A DNA stretch of 44,562 bases from Mycobacterium syngnathidarum (GCF_001942625.1 NZ_MLCL01000010.1:1-44562), one strand, 5' to 3'. Positions 17,786 to 29,205 are shown, counted from the first letter of the stretch. Notes: a model not told the origin generated them from the letters alone. Made by a program: numbers and translations.

Positions 17786-19417
17786 TCAAACCAGCCGATG
17801 CTCGAACGCGAATGCGGCGGCCGCCGTCCGTGAGGTGACGTCGAGCTTGCGGAAGATATTCGACAGATGCCGGGCGACCGTCTTCTCGCTCAAGAACATG
17901 GTGGCCGCGATCTCGGGATTGGTCTTGCCCGCAGCCACCAGCCGTAGCACTTCGATTTCGCGCTGGCTGAGTCCACCGGGCGCGCTCGAATGCAGAAGGT
18001 CGGCAGTTTCGTGCTCAGCTGGTGCGGCACCCAGCCGGGCGAAGCTGTCGTGTGCCTCGGCCAGCTCCGCGACCGCCGAATCCTCGTCACCGAGCGCGCG
18101 CAACGCCCGGCCCAGCAGCGCTCTGCACCGCGCGGCCTCGTATGGCGCTCCGAGTTCTCTCCAGAGTTGGCCCGCACGGCGCAGTTCCCCGACCGCGGTT
18201 GCCGGGGCGCCGTGGACCAGTGCGACCTGGCCCGACGCACAGCCGGCCATGGCGCGCAACCCGACGCATCCGAAGTCGTTCGCGATCTTTGACAACTCGG
18301 CGCTGGCCTCGGCCGCGAGCTCCGTCTCGTCGCCTGCCAGCAGGATCTCTACCGCTTCGGGCAGCAGTTGTGAGCGGTGCACCGGATCGCGCGGTTCGGC
18401 CAGTAGTCGTTTGATCGCAGCGACTGCGGCAGCAACTCGACCACGGGCGAGCCACACGAGCGCCAGACCCGGGTGCGGCTCATGCCCGTGCTGCAATGCC
18501 TCGGCATACGCTGCCTCGGCCGCATCGAATCGTCCCCGGATGCGCAGCACGTCACCGCGTTCTGCCAGCGCAAGGCCGGCGGCCGGACCGGTACCTGCCG
18601 CGACGTACCGCTGTACGGCGTCGGCGAACTCCTCCAGCGCCTCGTCGAACGCGCCGCACAACCGCATGATCTGGCCACGGTGCACGGCGCATTGGCCGGT
18701 GAACGGGACCAGGCCGGGTTGGTCGTCGCACCAAGTGGTCAATGCAGCCGTCCATTCGGCGGCCCGTCCGAAATCGGAAACCTCCTGGCAGCCCTCGATC
18801 ATCGAGCAATAGACGTGACCCGCGAAGATCGGTGAGACGGCGCCGGCCATGATGCAGGCCATCGCCTCGTCCAGCAATGCCAGCCCCTCGGGGACGTGCC
18901 CGGCGTACAGCGCCAGCCGGCCTTGTGAGCTGGTGCCCATGGCCGTGAGGTCCGGGTCACCGAACCGGTTCCCGTATTCGGTGATCTGGACGGCACAGTC
19001 ATGCGCCGGTGCGAAGTCGCCCGCGAAGACGCTTCGCATCATCACCGGGATCAGCACATAGCCCCGTTCGACCAGGTCGCCGGCCACACCGTCGAGCAAC
19101 CCTTGTGCGCGAGCCACCCAACCGCCGCCGACCGCCGACTCGCCGGCGTCCATGAGCACCATTGCCAGCCAGAACGCCGATCTCACCGCCGCAGGTACGT
19201 CGCCGGCATCGAGATTGGTCTGGTAGGCGCGCTGTAGTGCCTGGATGCAGTCGTTGTGCCGCCCGGTCAGGTATGCCGCCGTTGCAAGGCGTACAAAATC
19301 TTCGCCTTCCAACGTGGCCGAACTCTTGTTCAGGCCCGATAGGGCCTCGTAGGCGGCCACCCACTCGCGGCGCTCATATGTCTCGCGCGCCGAGAGCAGG
19401 TCATCGACGATGCCCAC
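17786..19417 (-). CDS. LuxR-family regulator with TPR-like sensor region
   Basis: A 543-residue regulator. Residues 1 to about 460 are alpha-helical repeats of TPR type (for example RFDAAEAAYAEALQHGHE and GALDEAL-like units), a probable protein- or ligand-sensing scaffold. The C-terminal LuxR/GerE HTH is at about 475-540: LSQREIEVLRLVAAGKTNPE, then the recognition helix SEKTVARHLSNIFRKL. No ATPase (NB-ARC/AAA) P-loop is seen, so it is not a full MalT-type protein. The start is GTG 19417 with GGGGGTGAT upstream. It begins inside the end of the flavin monooxygenase gene, which points to one transcript. Confidence 0.85.
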   Translation of the reverse strand: MGIVDDLLSARETYERREWVAAYEALSGLNKSSATLEGEDFVRLATAAYLTGRHNDCIQALQRAYQTNLDAGDVPAAVRSAFWLAMVLMDAGESAVGGGWVARAQGLLDGVAGDLVERGYVLIPVMMRSVFAGDFAPAHDCAVQITEYGNRFGDPDLTAMGTSSQGRLALYAGHVPEGLALLDEAMACIMAGAVSPIFAGHVYCSMIEGCQEVSDFGRAAEWTAALTTWCDDQPGLVPFTGQCAVHRGQIMRLCGAFDEALEEFADAVQRYVAAGTGPAAGLALAERGDVLRIRGRFDAAEAAYAEALQHGHEPHPGLALVWLARGRVAAAVAAIKRLLAEPRDPVHRSQLLPEAVEILLAGDETELAAEASAELSKIANDFGCVGLRAMAGCASGQVALVHGAPATAVGELRRAGQLWRELGAPYEAARCRALLGRALRALGDEDSAVAELAEAHDSFARLGAAPAEHETADLLHSSAPGGLSQREIEVLRLVAAGKTNPEIAATMFLSEKTVARHLSNIFRKLDVTSRTAAAAFAFEHRLV

Positions 19418-20556
19418 CGCGCATCACCCCCAGGTCGGGCGACTTTGCCTGGGTACGAGACTACGCGCCGCCGGCCTTCGGTTCGCCGCACGATCTTGCG
19501 CGCGACGTATCTCGCGTCGCGGCCGATTCCGGGTAAGACCATCGAGCTGAACGCATACTGGAAACTCAAACCGCAGAAGAACAATCCGGGCGCCTCGGCG
19601 CACACTCCGCGGTATTCCCGCGGCCAGCCGTCCGGCCCGAAGATCGGTAGCTCGATCCAGTCGAAAACTTGCTTGAATCCGGTGCACCACACGATGTTTC
19701 GCACGTCCAGCACCGTGCCGTCCGACAGTGTCGGCTGGTGATCGGCCACCCCGGACAGGCGGATGGTGTGGCGTCGGACTCCTCGGTCGGCAAGGTCTGC
19801 GCGTTTCACCCGAAGCATCGGCGCGCCGTGGGAACGAATGTGTCGCATCGCTTTCCGAGCGATCGGCATCCGCCTGGTGACGATGTGGCGCCACACGAAC
19901 ACCAGGATGGGCAACGCGACGCGGATCCGGCGCGAGTCCCAGCGCACCGGGATCTGACCGCAGTCACGACCACACAGGATGGTCGGGTGCGTCAACGCCG
20001 TCTCGTAGGCGATGTCGGTGCCGGAATGCGAAGCGCCGACCACCAGCACAGGCCCAGGTTGTAGCTGTTGCGGCCGCCGGTACTGGCTGGAATGTAGTTG
20101 TCGGATGGTGGGGTCCAGGTCCGAAGCGAAACCGGGAAGATTGGGTGTCAGACCGAACGTTCCGGTCGCCACGACGACGTTGTCGCAGGTGAGGATGTTG
20201 TCACCGATGTGGGCGGTGTAGCCGGGGCCCGGGCCGGCCGTCAGTAGGTCGACGCGCGTGCTCATCCGTACCGGCAGATCCCACTCGAGCGCGTACCGCT
20301 CGAGGAACTCGGCCACTTCGTCTCGGGTCGGGTACCGCCAAGGATCCTTCCCCGGGAAGGCCGTGCCCGGCAGCCCGCTGTACTTGGCCGGTGTGTAGAG
20401 GCACAGCGAGTCGTAGTGTCTGCGCCAGTTGTCGCCGATCCGTTCGTTCGCGTCGACGATCACGAACGGCCGGTTCATCTGCCGCAGGTGATAACCGGTG
20501 GAAAGACCGGCCTGTCCCGCTCCGATGATGAGTGTCTCGATGTGCTGAGTCGTCAT
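19330..20556 (-). CDS. Flavin-containing monooxygenase-like NAD(P)/FAD oxidoreductase
   Basis: A 408-residue two-dinucleotide-fold flavoprotein. The FAD motif GAGQAGLSTGY is near the N-terminus, GDNWRRHYDSL follows, and the NADP motif VVGASHSGTDIAYE is near residue 170; late family strings are WCTGFKQVFDW and FCGLSFQYAFSSM. It should hydroxylate a soft nucleophile or perform Baeyer-Villiger oxidation. ATG 20556 has GGAGGTC just upstream, so the longer open frame (to 20634) is not needed. The last 29 codons overlap the LuxR gene in another frame and look like non-conserved tail. It lies 87 nt after the methyltransferase on the same strand. Confidence 0.85.
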   Translation of the reverse strand: MTTQHIETLIIGAGQAGLSTGYHLRQMNRPFVIVDANERIGDNWRRHYDSLCLYTPAKYSGLPGTAFPGKDPWRYPTRDEVAEFLERYALEWDLPVRMSTRVDLLTAGPGPGYTAHIGDNILTCDNVVVATGTFGLTPNLPGFASDLDPTIRQLHSSQYRRPQQLQPGPVLVVGASHSGTDIAYETALTHPTILCGRDCGQIPVRWDSRRIRVALPILVFVWRHIVTRRMPIARKAMRHIRSHGAPMLRVKRADLADRGVRRHTIRLSGVADHQPTLSDGTVLDVRNIVWCTGFKQVFDWIELPIFGPDGWPREYRGVCAEAPGLFFCGLSFQYAFSSMVLPGIGRDARYVARKIVRRTEGRRRVVSYPGKVARPGGDARWASSMTCSRRARHMSAASGWPPTRPYRA

Positions 20557-20643
20557 GACCGACCTCCTGCGCGCTCCACTTGGCCTCAACGCTAGGAAGC
20601 GCACGCCCGGCCCCGCATCGGGCGAATGACCCATCTAGGCGGA

Positions 20644-21729
20644 TCACCTGTGAGCGATGTAGTACAGGTTGAGTGGGTCGGATTCGATTTCTCGGATGCT
20701 GATGTCGCGGAACCCGGCATCGGTGAGCATCGCGGTGGCCAGCTGCCGTCCCCACACCGTGCCCAGTCCGTCGCCGTCGATGGCCAACGAAACGCTCATG
20801 CAGTGAACCGTGGAGATCGTGTAGAGGAACGGTGCGAACGGGACGCCGATGTTGTCTTCCAGTCGACTCGAGGCTTTGATGTCGACCATCAAGAAGATGC
20901 CTCCGGGGCGCAACGCGCGATGGATGTTGGAGAGCACCCGCGCCGGATGGGCTTGGTCGTGGATGGCGTCGAACACGGTGATGACGTCATAGGCGTCGGT
21001 CGTGTCGAGTTCGGCAAGATCGCGACATTCGAACCGGGCGTTCGTCAGGCCGAGCCGGCTGGCCTCCGCCGTGCCGACGGCCAGGCCTTCCTCGGAAAAG
21101 TCAACGCCGGTGAAACGGCTGGCGGGGAACGCCTGTGCCATGACGTTGACGGCATGTCCACTGCCGCAACCGAAGTCGGCCACCTCAGCGCCGGCGTGCA
21201 GCTTCGCGGGCAAATCCCCGGCAAGCGGCAGGATGTCGCTGACCAGTGCGGCATCGAACACTTCTCCGCTTTCCTCGGCCATCAGCGCGTGGAAGCGTGG
21301 ATAGTCGCTGTAGGGCAGACCGCCACCGTGGTGGAAACAGCCGATGATCTTTTGCTCGACTTCGCCCGCCAGCGGAATGAATTGCGCGACCCGGGCCAGG
21401 TTGTCGGGGCCGGCGGCGCGCGTCAGCACCGCTGCGCGGTGGCGCGGCAGAAAATATGTCGCCGCGGCGGGGTCATAGTCGACGATCCCGCCCGCGACAA
21501 TGCCGCCCAGCCATTCGCGCACGTAGCGTTCGTTGAGGCCGGCGGCATCGGCGATCTGCGGACTTGTGGCGGCCGGGAGCTCGGCGAGCACGTCGAACAG
21601 TCGGGTCTGGTGACCCAGGCTGATGAGGACGGCCAGGCAGGCGCTGTCGATCGCGCCGGTCATCCGGGCGGCGAACTGTTCGGTGTCTTCCTCGATCGGG
21701 GCTGTCGTGCTTTCCTGCGGTGTCGCCAT
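20644..21729 (-). CDS. SAM-dependent methyltransferase with winged-helix N-domain (Rv2258c type)
   Basis: A 361-residue class I methyltransferase. The N-terminal winged-helix/dimerisation domain is at about 25-95 ([19 protein letters not shown], then [16 protein letters not shown]). The SAM-binding motif [10 protein letters not shown] is at about 184, followed by the acidic strand [10 protein letters not shown] and the post-motif [11 protein letters not shown]. This arrangement matches the mycobacterial Rv2258c group and plant-like O-methyltransferases. ATG 21729 has AGGAAGAGGTG upstream, and the longer frame is rejected. It precedes the flavin monooxygenase and the LuxR regulator on the same strand, possibly one small-molecule-modifying operon. 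It is divergent from dnaK. Confidence 0.85.
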   Translation of the reverse strand: MATPQESTTAPIEEDTEQFAARMTGAIDSACLAVLISLGHQTRLFDVLAELPAATSPQIADAAGLNERYVREWLGGIVAGGIVDYDPAAATYFLPRHRAAVLTRAAGPDNLARVAQFIPLAGEVEQKIIGCFHHGGGLPYSDYPRFHALMAEESGEVFDAALVSDILPLAGDLPAKLHAGAEVADFGCGSGHAVNVMAQAFPASRFTGVDFSEEGLAVGTAEASRLGLTNARFECRDLAELDTTDAYDVITVFDAIHDQAHPARVLSNIHRALRPGGIFLMVDIKASSRLEDNIGVPFAPFLYTISTVHCMSVSLAIDGDGLGTVWGRQLATAMLTDAGFRDISIREIESDPLNLYYIAHR

Positions 21730-21846
21730 GGCGCTCACCTCTTCCTTGCGTGATCCCCATCTGATTGTCCTCTGTGGGTCTCCTATGCGATGCGTTCTGC
21801 TCGGGAACAAATCCCACGCCGCTGCCGTTGACCACATCGACAACAA

Positions 21847-21867
21847 GTTGAGCGATATACACTCAAG
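21847..21867. promoter_or_regulatory. HAIR element 1 (HspR site) upstream of dnaK
   Basis: GTTGAGC-N7-ACTCAAG matches the HspR-associated inverted repeat (consensus CTTGAGT-N7-ACTCAAG) in 12 of 14 positions. It sits just upstream of the TTGACA -35 box at 21874-21879. Confidence 0.8.
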
Positions 21868-21873
21868 TCTGGG

Positions 21874-21903
21874 TTGACAATCTAAGCTGACCCGGAGCAA
21901 GCT
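21874..21903 (+). promoter_or_regulatory. Candidate SigA-type dnaK promoter between the two HAIR sites
   Basis: A perfect TTGACA -35 box (21874-21879) is followed after 18 bp by CAAGCT (21898-21903), a weak -10 hexamer. HAIR elements flank it on both sides, so HspR bound at either site could block it. The -10 assignment is tentative. Confidence 0.5.
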
Positions 21904-21922
21904 TGAGCGCAGTCCGCTCAGA
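21902..21922. promoter_or_regulatory. HAIR element 2 (HspR site) upstream of dnaK
   Basis: CTTGAGC-N7-GCTCAGA is a second HspR-type inverted repeat, placed 29 bp before the dnaK start and overlapping the expected transcription start. The left arm matches the consensus well; the right arm is weaker. Confidence 0.75.
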
Positions 21923-21951
21923 CCCCTATATCTCTATCAGGAGGCAACAAC

Positions 21952-23807
<1,856 letters not shown>

Positions 23808-23811
<4 letters not shown>

Positions 23812-24449
23812 GCGAGAACGATTCGCACGAGCCGGTGACCATCACCGACAAACGGCGCATCGATCCCGACACCGGTGAGGTTCGCGAGCAGGAGCCGGCC
23901 CCTGGTGGGCCGGCTCCGGCCGCCTCCGATGCCGGTGCGCCGGCGACCGATAGCGACGAGGTAGCCGAGCTCAAGGCCACGCTGCAACGCGTCAAGGCCG
24001 AATACGACAACTACCGCAAGCGGGCCCTGCGCGATCAGCAAATGACCGCGGACCGGGCCAAGGCCACCGTCATCACCCAGTTGCTGGGTGTGCTCGACGA
24101 TCTGGACCGGGCCCGTAGCCACGGTGACCTGGAGACCGGGCCGCTCAAGTCGGTTGCCGACAAGCTCGTCGGCGCCCTTGAAGGGCAGGGCCTTTCCGCA
24201 TTCGGGGCCGAGGGTGACGAGTTCGATCCGTCGCTGCACGAGGCTGTGCAGCACGAGGGCGAGGGCACCCATCCCGTAGTCGGAACCGTGATGCGCCGCG
24301 GCTACAAGATCGGTGACCAAGTGGTCAGGCATGCCCTCGTCGGCGTGGTCGACACCGTTCCCCAAGCCGAGGCCGGCGCTGATTCCCAGTCGGGGACAGC
24401 GGATAACGCTGACGCCGCCGGCGATCAGGCCGCAGAATCAGAGAAATAG
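23808..24449 (+). CDS. grpE: Nucleotide exchange factor GrpE
   Basis: A 213-residue GrpE. A disordered acidic/Pro-rich N-terminus (about residues 1-50) precedes the long dimerisation coiled coil ([20 protein letters not shown], about 48-67) and the beta-domain ([15 protein letters not shown] with [16 protein letters not shown] near the end). It accelerates ADP release from DnaK. Translation starts at GTG 23808, whose GTGA overlaps the dnaK stop, so it is translationally coupled. The C-terminal tail is Ala/Asp rich and probably unstructured. Confidence 0.97.
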
Positions 24450-24486
24450 ACAATCCAACTAGAGAGAAGAGGTAAGGAGGTGGCGC

Positions 24487-25653
24487 ATGGCCCAACGCGA
24501 GTGGGTCGAGAAGGACTTCTATAAAGAACTCGGCGTCTCCTCTGACGCCAGCGCCGACGAGATCAAGAAGGCCTACCGGAAACTGGCCTCCGAACTGCAT
24601 CCCGACCGCAATCCCGATTCGGGTGCGGCAGATCGGTTCAAGGCCGTTTCCGAGGCGAACAGTGTCCTGTCGGACCCCGCGAAGCGCAAGGAGTATGACG
24701 AGACCCGCCGGTTGTTCGCCGGGGGTGGGCGTCGGTTCAACCCGGGTGGGAACTTCAGTGGCGGGTTCGGTTCCGACGGAGCCGAATTCAACCTCGGAGA
24801 CCTGTTCGACGCGGCCGGACAGAGCGGCGGCGCCAACATCGGTGACCTCTTCGGTGGGTTGTTCGGGCGCGGTGCACAACCGCGGCCGAGCCGGCCCCGC
24901 CGGGGCAACGACCTGGAAACCGAAACCGAGCTGTCCTTCCTGGAAGCCACCAAGGGCGTGGCCATGCCGCTGCGGCTGACCAGCCCGGCGCCGTGCACCA
25001 ACTGTCACGGCAGTGGTGCGCGGCCGGGCACCAGCCCCAAGGTGTGCCCGAACTGCAACGGCTCGGGTGTGGTCAACCGCAACCAAGGTGCGTTCGGATT
25101 CTCCGAACCCTGCACCGAATGTCGGGGCAGCGGCTCGATCATCGAGCACCCCTGCTCCGAATGTCAGGGCACCGGCGTCACCACCCGGACTCGCACCATC
25201 AACGTGCGGATCCCACCGGGCGTCGAGGACGGTCAGCGCATCCGGCTGGCCGGCCAGGGTGAAGCCGGGCTGCGAGGCGCACCATCGGGTGACCTCTACG
25301 TCACCGTGCATGTGCGGCCGGACAAGGTGTTCGGGCGTGACGGCGACGACCTGACGGTCGCGGTGCCGGTGAGCTTCCACGAATTGGCGCTGGGTACAAC
25401 ACTTTCCGTTCCGACGCTGGATGGCAAGGTTGGTGTGCGGGTGCCCAAGGGCACCTCAGACGGCCGGATCCTGCGGGTGCGCGGACGTGGCGTGCCCAAG
25501 CGCTCCGGCGGCCACGGTGACCTGCTGGTCACGGTGAAGGTGGCGGTACCGCCGAACCTGGAAGGTGAAGCGGCAGAGGCGCTGGAAGCGTATGCGAAAG
25601 CCGAGCGGGCCAGTGGGTTCGATCCGCGGGCCGGGTGGGCAGGCAACATATGA
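24487..25653 (+). CDS. dnaJ1: Chaperone DnaJ (DnaJ1 type)
   Basis: A 388-residue type I J-protein. The J domain is at about 10-75 with HPD at residues 38-40 (ELHPDRNP). A Gly/Phe-rich stretch (about 78-130) follows. Four zinc-finger repeats are complete: [24 protein letters not shown] and CSECQGTG. The C-terminal substrate-binding domain then runs to the end. It stimulates DnaK ATPase and delivers clients. A very strong ribosome-binding site AAGGAGG ends 6 nt before ATG 24487. The stop overlaps the hspR start (ATGA). Confidence 0.98.
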   Translation: MAQREWVEKDFYKELGVSSDASADEIKKAYRKLASELHPDRNPDSGAADRFKAVSEANSVLSDPAKRKEYDETRRLFAGGGRRFNPGGNFSGGFGSDGAEFNLGDLFDAAGQSGGANIGDLFGGLFGRGAQPRPSRPRRGNDLETETELSFLEATKGVAMPLRLTSPAPCTNCHGSGARPGTSPKVCPNCNGSGVVNRNQGAFGFSEPCTECRGSGSIIEHPCSECQGTGVTTRTRTINVRIPPGVEDGQRIRLAGQGEAGLRGAPSGDLYVTVHVRPDKVFGRDGDDLTVAVPVSFHELALGTTLSVPTLDGKVGVRVPKGTSDGRILRVRGRGVPKRSGGHGDLLVTVKVAVPPNLEGEAAEALEAYAKAERASGFDPRAGWAGNI

Positions 25654-26033
25654 GCCAGCGCAAAGAGGAAGCACGTACGTTTTTGATCTCGGTGGCCGCC
25701 GAGCTGGCCGGTATGCACGCGCAGACCCTGCGCACATACGACCGGCTCGGCCTGGTCAGCCCGCAGCGCAGTTCCGGTGGCGGGCGCCGCTACTCCGAAC
25801 GTGACGTCGACCTGCTCCGTGAGGTGCAGCGGTTGTCGCAGGACGAGGGCGTCAACCTGGCCGGGATCAAGCGCATCATCGAACTGACCAATCAGGTAGA
25901 TGCGCTGCGCACCAGGGTTTCCGAGTTGACCCAGCAGGTCGAACAACTCAGTGATCAGCGCCGCGACGTCTCCGTCGCATCCAAAGCGGTGGTGCTGTGG
26001 CAGCCGCGGCCGCCTCGCCGCGGTGCGCGTTAA
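25650..26033 (+). CDS. hspR: Heat-shock repressor HspR (MerR family)
   Basis: A 127-residue MerR-type repressor that binds HAIR sites with DnaK as co-repressor. The winged HTH is at about 12-75: [20 protein letters not shown], then [21 protein letters not shown] short coiled coil follows ([16 protein letters not shown], about 88-105) and the basic tail ends with PPRRGAR. The ATG at 25650 overlaps the dnaJ stop. Likely targets in this window are its own operon (21847-21922) and clpB (36693-36713). It ends overlapping the stop of the convergent epimerase gene by 3 nt. Confidence 0.97.
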   Translation: MSQRKEEARTFLISVAAELAGMHAQTLRTYDRLGLVSPQRSSGGGRRYSERDVDLLREVQRLSQDEGVNLAGIKRIIELTNQVDALRTRVSELTQQVEQLSDQRRDVSVASKAVVLWQPRPPRRGAR

Positions 26034-26932
26034 CCCACTCTGATCGAAAAGGTGGCCGTCTCCGGACTTCCGGGGGCGGCCATTCTGTAATTCCCTCGGC
26101 GCAGCGCGTCGGTCGGTGCGGCCATCGGCTCGATGCCCACCACGGCGTCGTTCCCGGGGGCGAAAAGTTGTGCGGCGGTGTAACTCTCGTCGAAGGTGAC
26201 GTCGACCCGGCGGCCGCCGCCGGACAGGGTGAACAACGCGCCCGGCTCAACGTCATCGAATCCGTCGTCGAGTTCGGTGGTGCCCAGCCGTTCCTCCCCG
26301 CCCGGCCAGTTCTTGGATTCGCCGGTGGGCAGGCCCCGGTCATCGACCAGCAGGTGTCGCATGGCCGGGGTGCGCAGCCGCCAATCTTCGCGGGGCACAT
26401 CAGGAATCGTGAGGTACGGGTGAAAGCCGTAGCACAGCGGGACGTGAGGTCGCCCGCTCGGCGTGACCGTGGTGGCGACGGTAAGGGTCCGGTCGGCCAG
26501 CGTCACGGCCATGGTCAGGCGATGCGGGAACGGGAATGTCGCCAGCAGGCCCGGGTGGGCGCCCCAGTCCAGGTCGGCGATGAGTGCACCCTCGGTTTTC
26601 TCGGTCACCTGCCAATCCGGATTGGCGGCGAGCACGCCGTGCATCGGCGCCCCGTGGGCGTCGGCGCGCACACCGTTTACTCCGGGTACCACGTCCACCA
26701 CCGTGTCCCCGACGCGGTATTGGTTGGCGCTCAAGCGGTTCGCCCACGGATAGAGGATCGGGATGCCCATGGTCTTACCGTCGGTGAGGTATGCCTGCAG
26801 CCCGCGTCGCTGGCCCAGGTACTCGACATCGCCGTCGGAGAGCGAGGTACAGATCATCCCCGCCTCCGGAACGTAGGTGGCCGTCAGCGATGACGACGGG
26901 TCAGACAAGGTGACTTGTTGGACCTCGGGCAT
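26030..26932 (-). CDS. Aldose 1-epimerase-like protein
   Basis: A 300-residue galactose-mutarotase-like beta-sandwich protein. Family strings are GIPILYPWANRLS near residues 56-68, MHGVLAANPDW (the conserved His region), LCYGFHPYLTIPD (second conserved His) and the late AAQLFAPGNDAVVGIEPM. It would interconvert anomers of an aldose or a related sugar. Which sugar is unknown; mycobacterial members are often in trehalose or general sugar contexts. It is 18 nt downstream of the flavohaemoglobin gene on the same strand, so they may share a transcript. Confidence 0.85.
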   Translation of the reverse strand: MPEVQQVTLSDPSSSLTATYVPEAGMICTSLSDGDVEYLGQRRGLQAYLTDGKTMGIPILYPWANRLSANQYRVGDTVVDVVPGVNGVRADAHGAPMHGVLAANPDWQVTEKTEGALIADLDWGAHPGLLATFPFPHRLTMAVTLADRTLTVATTVTPSGRPHVPLCYGFHPYLTIPDVPREDWRLRTPAMRHLLVDDRGLPTGESKNWPGGEERLGTTELDDGFDDVEPGALFTLSGGGRRVDVTFDESYTAAQLFAPGNDAVVGIEPMAAPTDALRRGNYRMAAPGSPETATFSIRVG

Positions 26933-26950
26933 GGGGCAAGTCTGGCATTC

Positions 26951-28117
26951 TCAGCGCGTCAGCGGGTCGTGCTGGATGCGCTCGGCCGGTGCACCCCGCT
27001 CGACCAGGGCGGCTTTGGTGGCGGTGACCATGTCCGGGCCGCCGCAGATGAGGATCTGCCGATCACCCCAGTTGCCGTACCGTGTCACCACTTCGGCCAG
27101 GGTGCCGGTCTGGCGCACGTGCAGGCCGCGCGGCGGCTGGACGTCGGGATACTGGCCGGCCCAGGGCGGATCGGTGCTGTATTCGGACACCGGGGTCACC
27201 GACAGCCACGGGTTGGTCGAGGCGATGTGCCACAGGGTTTTCAGGTCGTACAGGTCGCACGGATAGCGGCCGCCGAAGAACAGGTGCACGCGGGGATTCT
27301 CGCCGTGCAATGTCATGTCCATGATGATGTTGCGCAGCGGGGCCAGGCCCGTGCTGCCCGCCACCATCAGCACATCTTCGCCGTCGCGGTCGACGTGCAA
27401 CCCGCCGTGTGGGCTGGACATCCGCCAGCGATCCCCGATCTTGGTCTCGGCGACGATGGCGGTACTCACCATGCCGCCGGGGACGGACCGGATGTGAAAC
27501 TCGATGCCCCCGGAGCGGTCGGAGGGGACGGCGGGACTCAGATAGCGCCACCGGCGCGGCCACTGCGGCACCTGGACCGTGACGTACTGGCCGGGGTGGT
27601 AGAACAACGCCTGGTCGAGCTGCAGTCGGATCACCGAGACGTCACGGGTGACCCGGTGGTGCTCGATCACGGTGCCGTCGCAGTACGCGGGGGAGTCCTC
27701 GGCGTCTGCGGCTCCGCGCATCACCCCGATGACCAGTGCCACGGCATCGTGGGTGGCCTCTGCCAGCCGTTCGTCCCATTCGGGTTCGAGGTGGCGGTGC
27801 AGCGCGTTGTACAGCGCCTCCTGCATCGAGTCGTAATGGCTCTGCGTGACACCGTACTTGCGGTGGTCCCTGCCCAGCTGAGCCAGGAACGCCACCGGCT
27901 CCTCGGCGCGCTGGGCGATCAGCTCCCCGAACAGCCAGGTCAGGGCGCGGGCAAAGACATCGCGCTGGCTGTCCATGTCGGGCGGGAACAGATCGCGGGC
28001 CGAGAGGTCGGTGGCGAACCACTGGGTGTAGAAGTCGCGGATCAGGGGCGCGGAGCCCTGCTCGGGGTCGACGGCACGCTGGAGCGTCTCCAGTGCTTGA
28101 CGGTCATCGAGTCCCAC
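26951..28117 (-). CDS. Type II flavohaemoglobin / globin-FAD-NAD oxidoreductase (Rv0385-like)
   Basis: A 388-residue three-domain protein. The globin domain (about 1-140) has DFYTQWF (Tyr at the B10 position) and LGRDHRKYGV with the proximal His. The FAD domain (about 148-245) has PGQYVTVQVP and the variant flavin motif RWRYLSPAVP. The NAD domain has AGSTGLAPLRNIIMDM and ICGGPDMVTATKAAL. The M. tuberculosis homologue Rv0385 has been described as a type II flavohaemoglobin with D-lactate dehydrogenase activity and not as a strong NO dioxygenase; transferring that function here is inference. Its start overlaps the end of the upstream membrane-protein gene by 14 nt. Confidence 0.88.
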   Translation of the reverse strand: MGLDDRQALETLQRAVDPEQGSAPLIRDFYTQWFATDLSARDLFPPDMDSQRDVFARALTWLFGELIAQRAEEPVAFLAQLGRDHRKYGVTQSHYDSMQEALYNALHRHLEPEWDERLAEATHDAVALVIGVMRGAADAEDSPAYCDGTVIEHHRVTRDVSVIRLQLDQALFYHPGQYVTVQVPQWPRRWRYLSPAVPSDRSGGIEFHIRSVPGGMVSTAIVAETKIGDRWRMSSPHGGLHVDRDGEDVLMVAGSTGLAPLRNIIMDMTLHGENPRVHLFFGGRYPCDLYDLKTLWHIASTNPWLSVTPVSEYSTDPPWAGQYPDVQPPRGLHVRQTGTLAEVVTRYGNWGDRQILICGGPDMVTATKAALVERGAPAERIQHDPLTR

Positions 28118-29138
28118 GGAGTCGCATCATATGCGCGGAACTTGCGGGCCGCCGCAATGCGGCGATGATCACCAACGTCAGCCCGGCGAGGACCCAGCAA
28201 CTGAGCACGATGATGGCCAAGTCCGCGCCTGCACCGCCGAAGTATGCGGTGGATCGCAGCAGCGTGGCGGTGGCGCCCTGTGGCAGCAACTGGCCGAGCT
28301 GGCCCCAGCCGGCGGGCAGCATCTCCGGTGCGGCCGTCAACCCCGCCAGGGGGTTGCCCAGCAACAGGGCCAGCGCCGCGCCGACGCCCAGGCCGGCCTT
28401 GCCGAACAGTGAGCCCAGTCCGAGTACCGTCAGTCCGGCCGCGGCGATCCCCAGCGTCAAGCCGCCAGCCACTCCCCAGAAGTTCGAGTCGATCGAGCCG
28501 AACACGTATTGGAGCAGGGCGGCGACGGTGGTCCCGGCAACGGCGGAGAACACGATCGCCGCGATCAGCCGGGTCCACACCTCGCGGCGCAGTATCAGTA
28601 CCAGAGCGGCCGCAGGCAAGATCCCGGCCAGGGTGATCGGCAGGGCAGAGGCGGCCAGGCCGGTGCCGCGGGGATCCTGGCTTGCGGGCGGGGCGAGATC
28701 TTCGGTGTGGAGGGGCACACCCTGGTGAGCAGCGATGCCGTTTCCGATCTGGGTGAGTAGCTGCGCCACGGCCGGGCTGCCTCCGGTGGCGGTCAGCAGG
28801 GTCGGTCCTTGCGGACCGAATGCTATGCCGCCGTATACGTTTCGGTTGAGGATGGCTTCCCGTAGAGCCTTCTCGCCGGGATAGTAGGTCACCGCGAACG
28901 CATCCGGGGCCTGCTGTTCGAGGAGTTCGGTGACCTGGCTGGTGGCTGCCTGCGGGCCGGCTGCGCCGATCGGGACGTCGTGGGGCTTTGACCGCGCAGC
29001 GGGCAATGCGAAGGCGATGGCGACGACGGCGATCGCGATGGACAGCACGGCGACGATTCCGGCGGCACGTAGCGCTGCGGGCGGCTCGTGGTCGGGTGCA
29101 GCGTGGTGGACGGGTGTGGCGGTCTGGGTCGAGAGCAT
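28104..29138 (-). CDS. ABC-2/YhgE-like multi-pass membrane protein
   Basis: A 344-residue membrane protein. One helix lies near the N-terminus (AGIVAVLSIAIAVVAIAFAL), followed by a soluble domain of about 130 residues (ending near GIAAHQGVPLHTEDL) and then five or six helices (LAASALPITLAGILPAAAL to LAIIVLSCWVLAGLTLVII). This 1 + large loop + 5 layout is typical of ABC-2/DUF3533/YhgE-type permeases and of RND-partner-like export proteins. No ATPase gene is next to it. ATG 29138 is better spaced from the GAGGGA ribosome-binding site than the ATG one codon earlier. The divergent TetR at 29239 probably controls it. Confidence 0.7.
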   Translation of the reverse strand: MLSTQTATPVHHAAPDHEPPAALRAAGIVAVLSIAIAVVAIAFALPAARSKPHDVPIGAAGPQAATSQVTELLEQQAPDAFAVTYYPGEKALREAILNRNVYGGIAFGPQGPTLLTATGGSPAVAQLLTQIGNGIAAHQGVPLHTEDLAPPASQDPRGTGLAASALPITLAGILPAAALVLILRREVWTRLIAAIVFSAVAGTTVAALLQYVFGSIDSNFWGVAGGLTLGIAAAGLTVLGLGSLFGKAGLGVGAALALLLGNPLAGLTAAPEMLPAGWGQLGQLLPQGATATLLRSTAYFGGAGADLAIIVLSCWVLAGLTLVIIAALRRPASSAHMMRLRGTR

Positions 29139-29205
29139 CATTCCCTCTTTTCATCCGACGTTGAATTAATCGGTTCGTCTGAGAGTAGGCCCTGGCTGGG
29201 TAGTT

